Below are positions 63,390-64,000 of a stretch of 64,000 nucleotides of DNA, one piece after another. Under the pieces are notes generated by a model. That model was not told the DNA's origin, searched no databases, and saw only the letters and a list, made by a program, of their open reading frames with translations. The stretch covers positions 62,001-126,000 of the forward strand of contig JAUJYZ010000181.1 of the NCBI GenBank assembly GCA_033675265.1, in the 5' to 3' direction. The position numbers and the translations under genes are program-made. Each line of letters starts with the position of its first letter. Positions within the stretch are counted from its first letter, which is position 1. This stretch comes from Actinostola sp. cb2023. Its lineage: Eukaryota; Cnidaria; Anthozoa; Actiniaria; Actinostolidae.

Positions 63390-64000
63390 AGTTTTAATAC
63401 GCTACCCTTCACTTGTTTTCTGTTCATGAGTTGTTGACGATAAGATTGTTGGTCGTTATGGAACGCAGTTATGTGTGCTTTACAGCTCTAACACTGAGTT
63501 TACTACTTTATCTGATGCACTCAGCTCTGAAATAAAAATAAATAAAAATGCACGTATTTTCTATATAGATATTTTTGTACAATTTAAATTGTAACATTGT
63601 AGAACAATTAAAATCAGAAATAATTTTAATGCAATAGAATTTAAACAAACTAATTTTTTATATTAGTCAACCACAATATTTTTATAAATTTTTATGAACG
63701 ATGTATTTTTGCTCTGCTCTTTTGATAATAAAATGTTAGATATTAAACATGCGTTTTTCTATGTTGTTGAATGGTTTGTTTATGGAGACAATGTCGGTGT
63801 GTCCTTGAGAAAAGGTGGCTAACCTTCTTTGCAATCAATCAAACGTTTATTCAACAAGTCTGTCCTGTTCATAATAGATTTATACAATTCGATTTGGAGT
63901 TTTCATGATTGAGGCGTCCATTTCACTTGATTACGATAGAGTACAGACACCTAAAACCGTGCATCGTTTTGTACCAACGAGTGCTAAATGGCAGTAATTA
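63390..64000. other. Unassigned right edge
   Basis: AAATAAAAATAAATAAAAATG (63529) and TAATAAAATG (63725) could serve as poly(A) signals for the receptor. No further gene seen. Confidence 0.35.

Overview
The window is nuclear DNA of a multicellular animal: genes are split into short exons with GT-AG introns, most of them phase 1, and the rest is AT-rich, repeat-rich non-coding DNA. A receptor built from immunoglobulin (Ig) and fibronectin type III (FN3) domains, tRNA-derived SINE sequence, many short inverted-repeat transposons (MITEs), an LTR retroelement and hAT-, piggyBac- and Tc1/mariner-like termini all fit a marine invertebrate. The sequence does not settle the phylum; a cnidarian or sponge is plausible.

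Layout. 1-745 (minus strand): first three coding exons of an unnamed gene with a Cys/His motif and a Glu-rich coiled coil, running off the left edge. 750-4470: mostly featureless, with small tandem repeats. 4470-25052: a mosaic of one mobile-repeat family whose ends are tight palindromes (ACGCTCAATGAGCGT) and whose other hallmark is an ACTCGGGC...GCCCGAGT hairpin. These ends pair up like balanced nested brackets. The first unit holds two opposed arrays of a 54-bp hairpin satellite, one of them carrying two MITEs with exact TA duplications. Nested in the second unit are an 882-bp hAT-type element with an 8-bp duplication, a 1.0-kb piggyBac-type element and several MITEs. 25.0-33.2 kb: further nested MITEs, a hAT-like element, a SINE and a 102-bp snap-back palindrome.

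33220-61748 (plus strand): ten coding exons of a single-pass surface receptor, 752 codons without its start: four Ig domains, two FN3 domains, a Thr-rich stalk, one membrane helix and a tail of about 147 residues with an ITIM-consensus tyrosine (IIYAEL), an ITSM-like one (TDYADI) and three related YAxV/YANF sites. The first intron is 14 kb long and hosts a 5.57-kb LTR retroelement, a second piggyBac-type copy and a TTAA MITE, all inside a 9.86-kb segment bounded by 24-bp inverted repeats. The intron between the FN3 exons holds about 5 kb of a 20-bp minisatellite whose unit reads like the Ig F-strand codons of this same gene. After the third Ig exon, its 3' half and splice donor are repeated in tandem. 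Downstream (61.8-64 kb) are more MITEs and possible poly(A) signals.

Most interesting: the inhibitory-type receptor; the minisatellite that may be born from its Ig exons; an LTR element whose pol is replaced by an unrecognised ORF of 514 to 540 residues; and the palindrome-ended transposon family with subterminal hairpin satellites. Calls were made by eye; no alignment, database search or RNA evidence was available.
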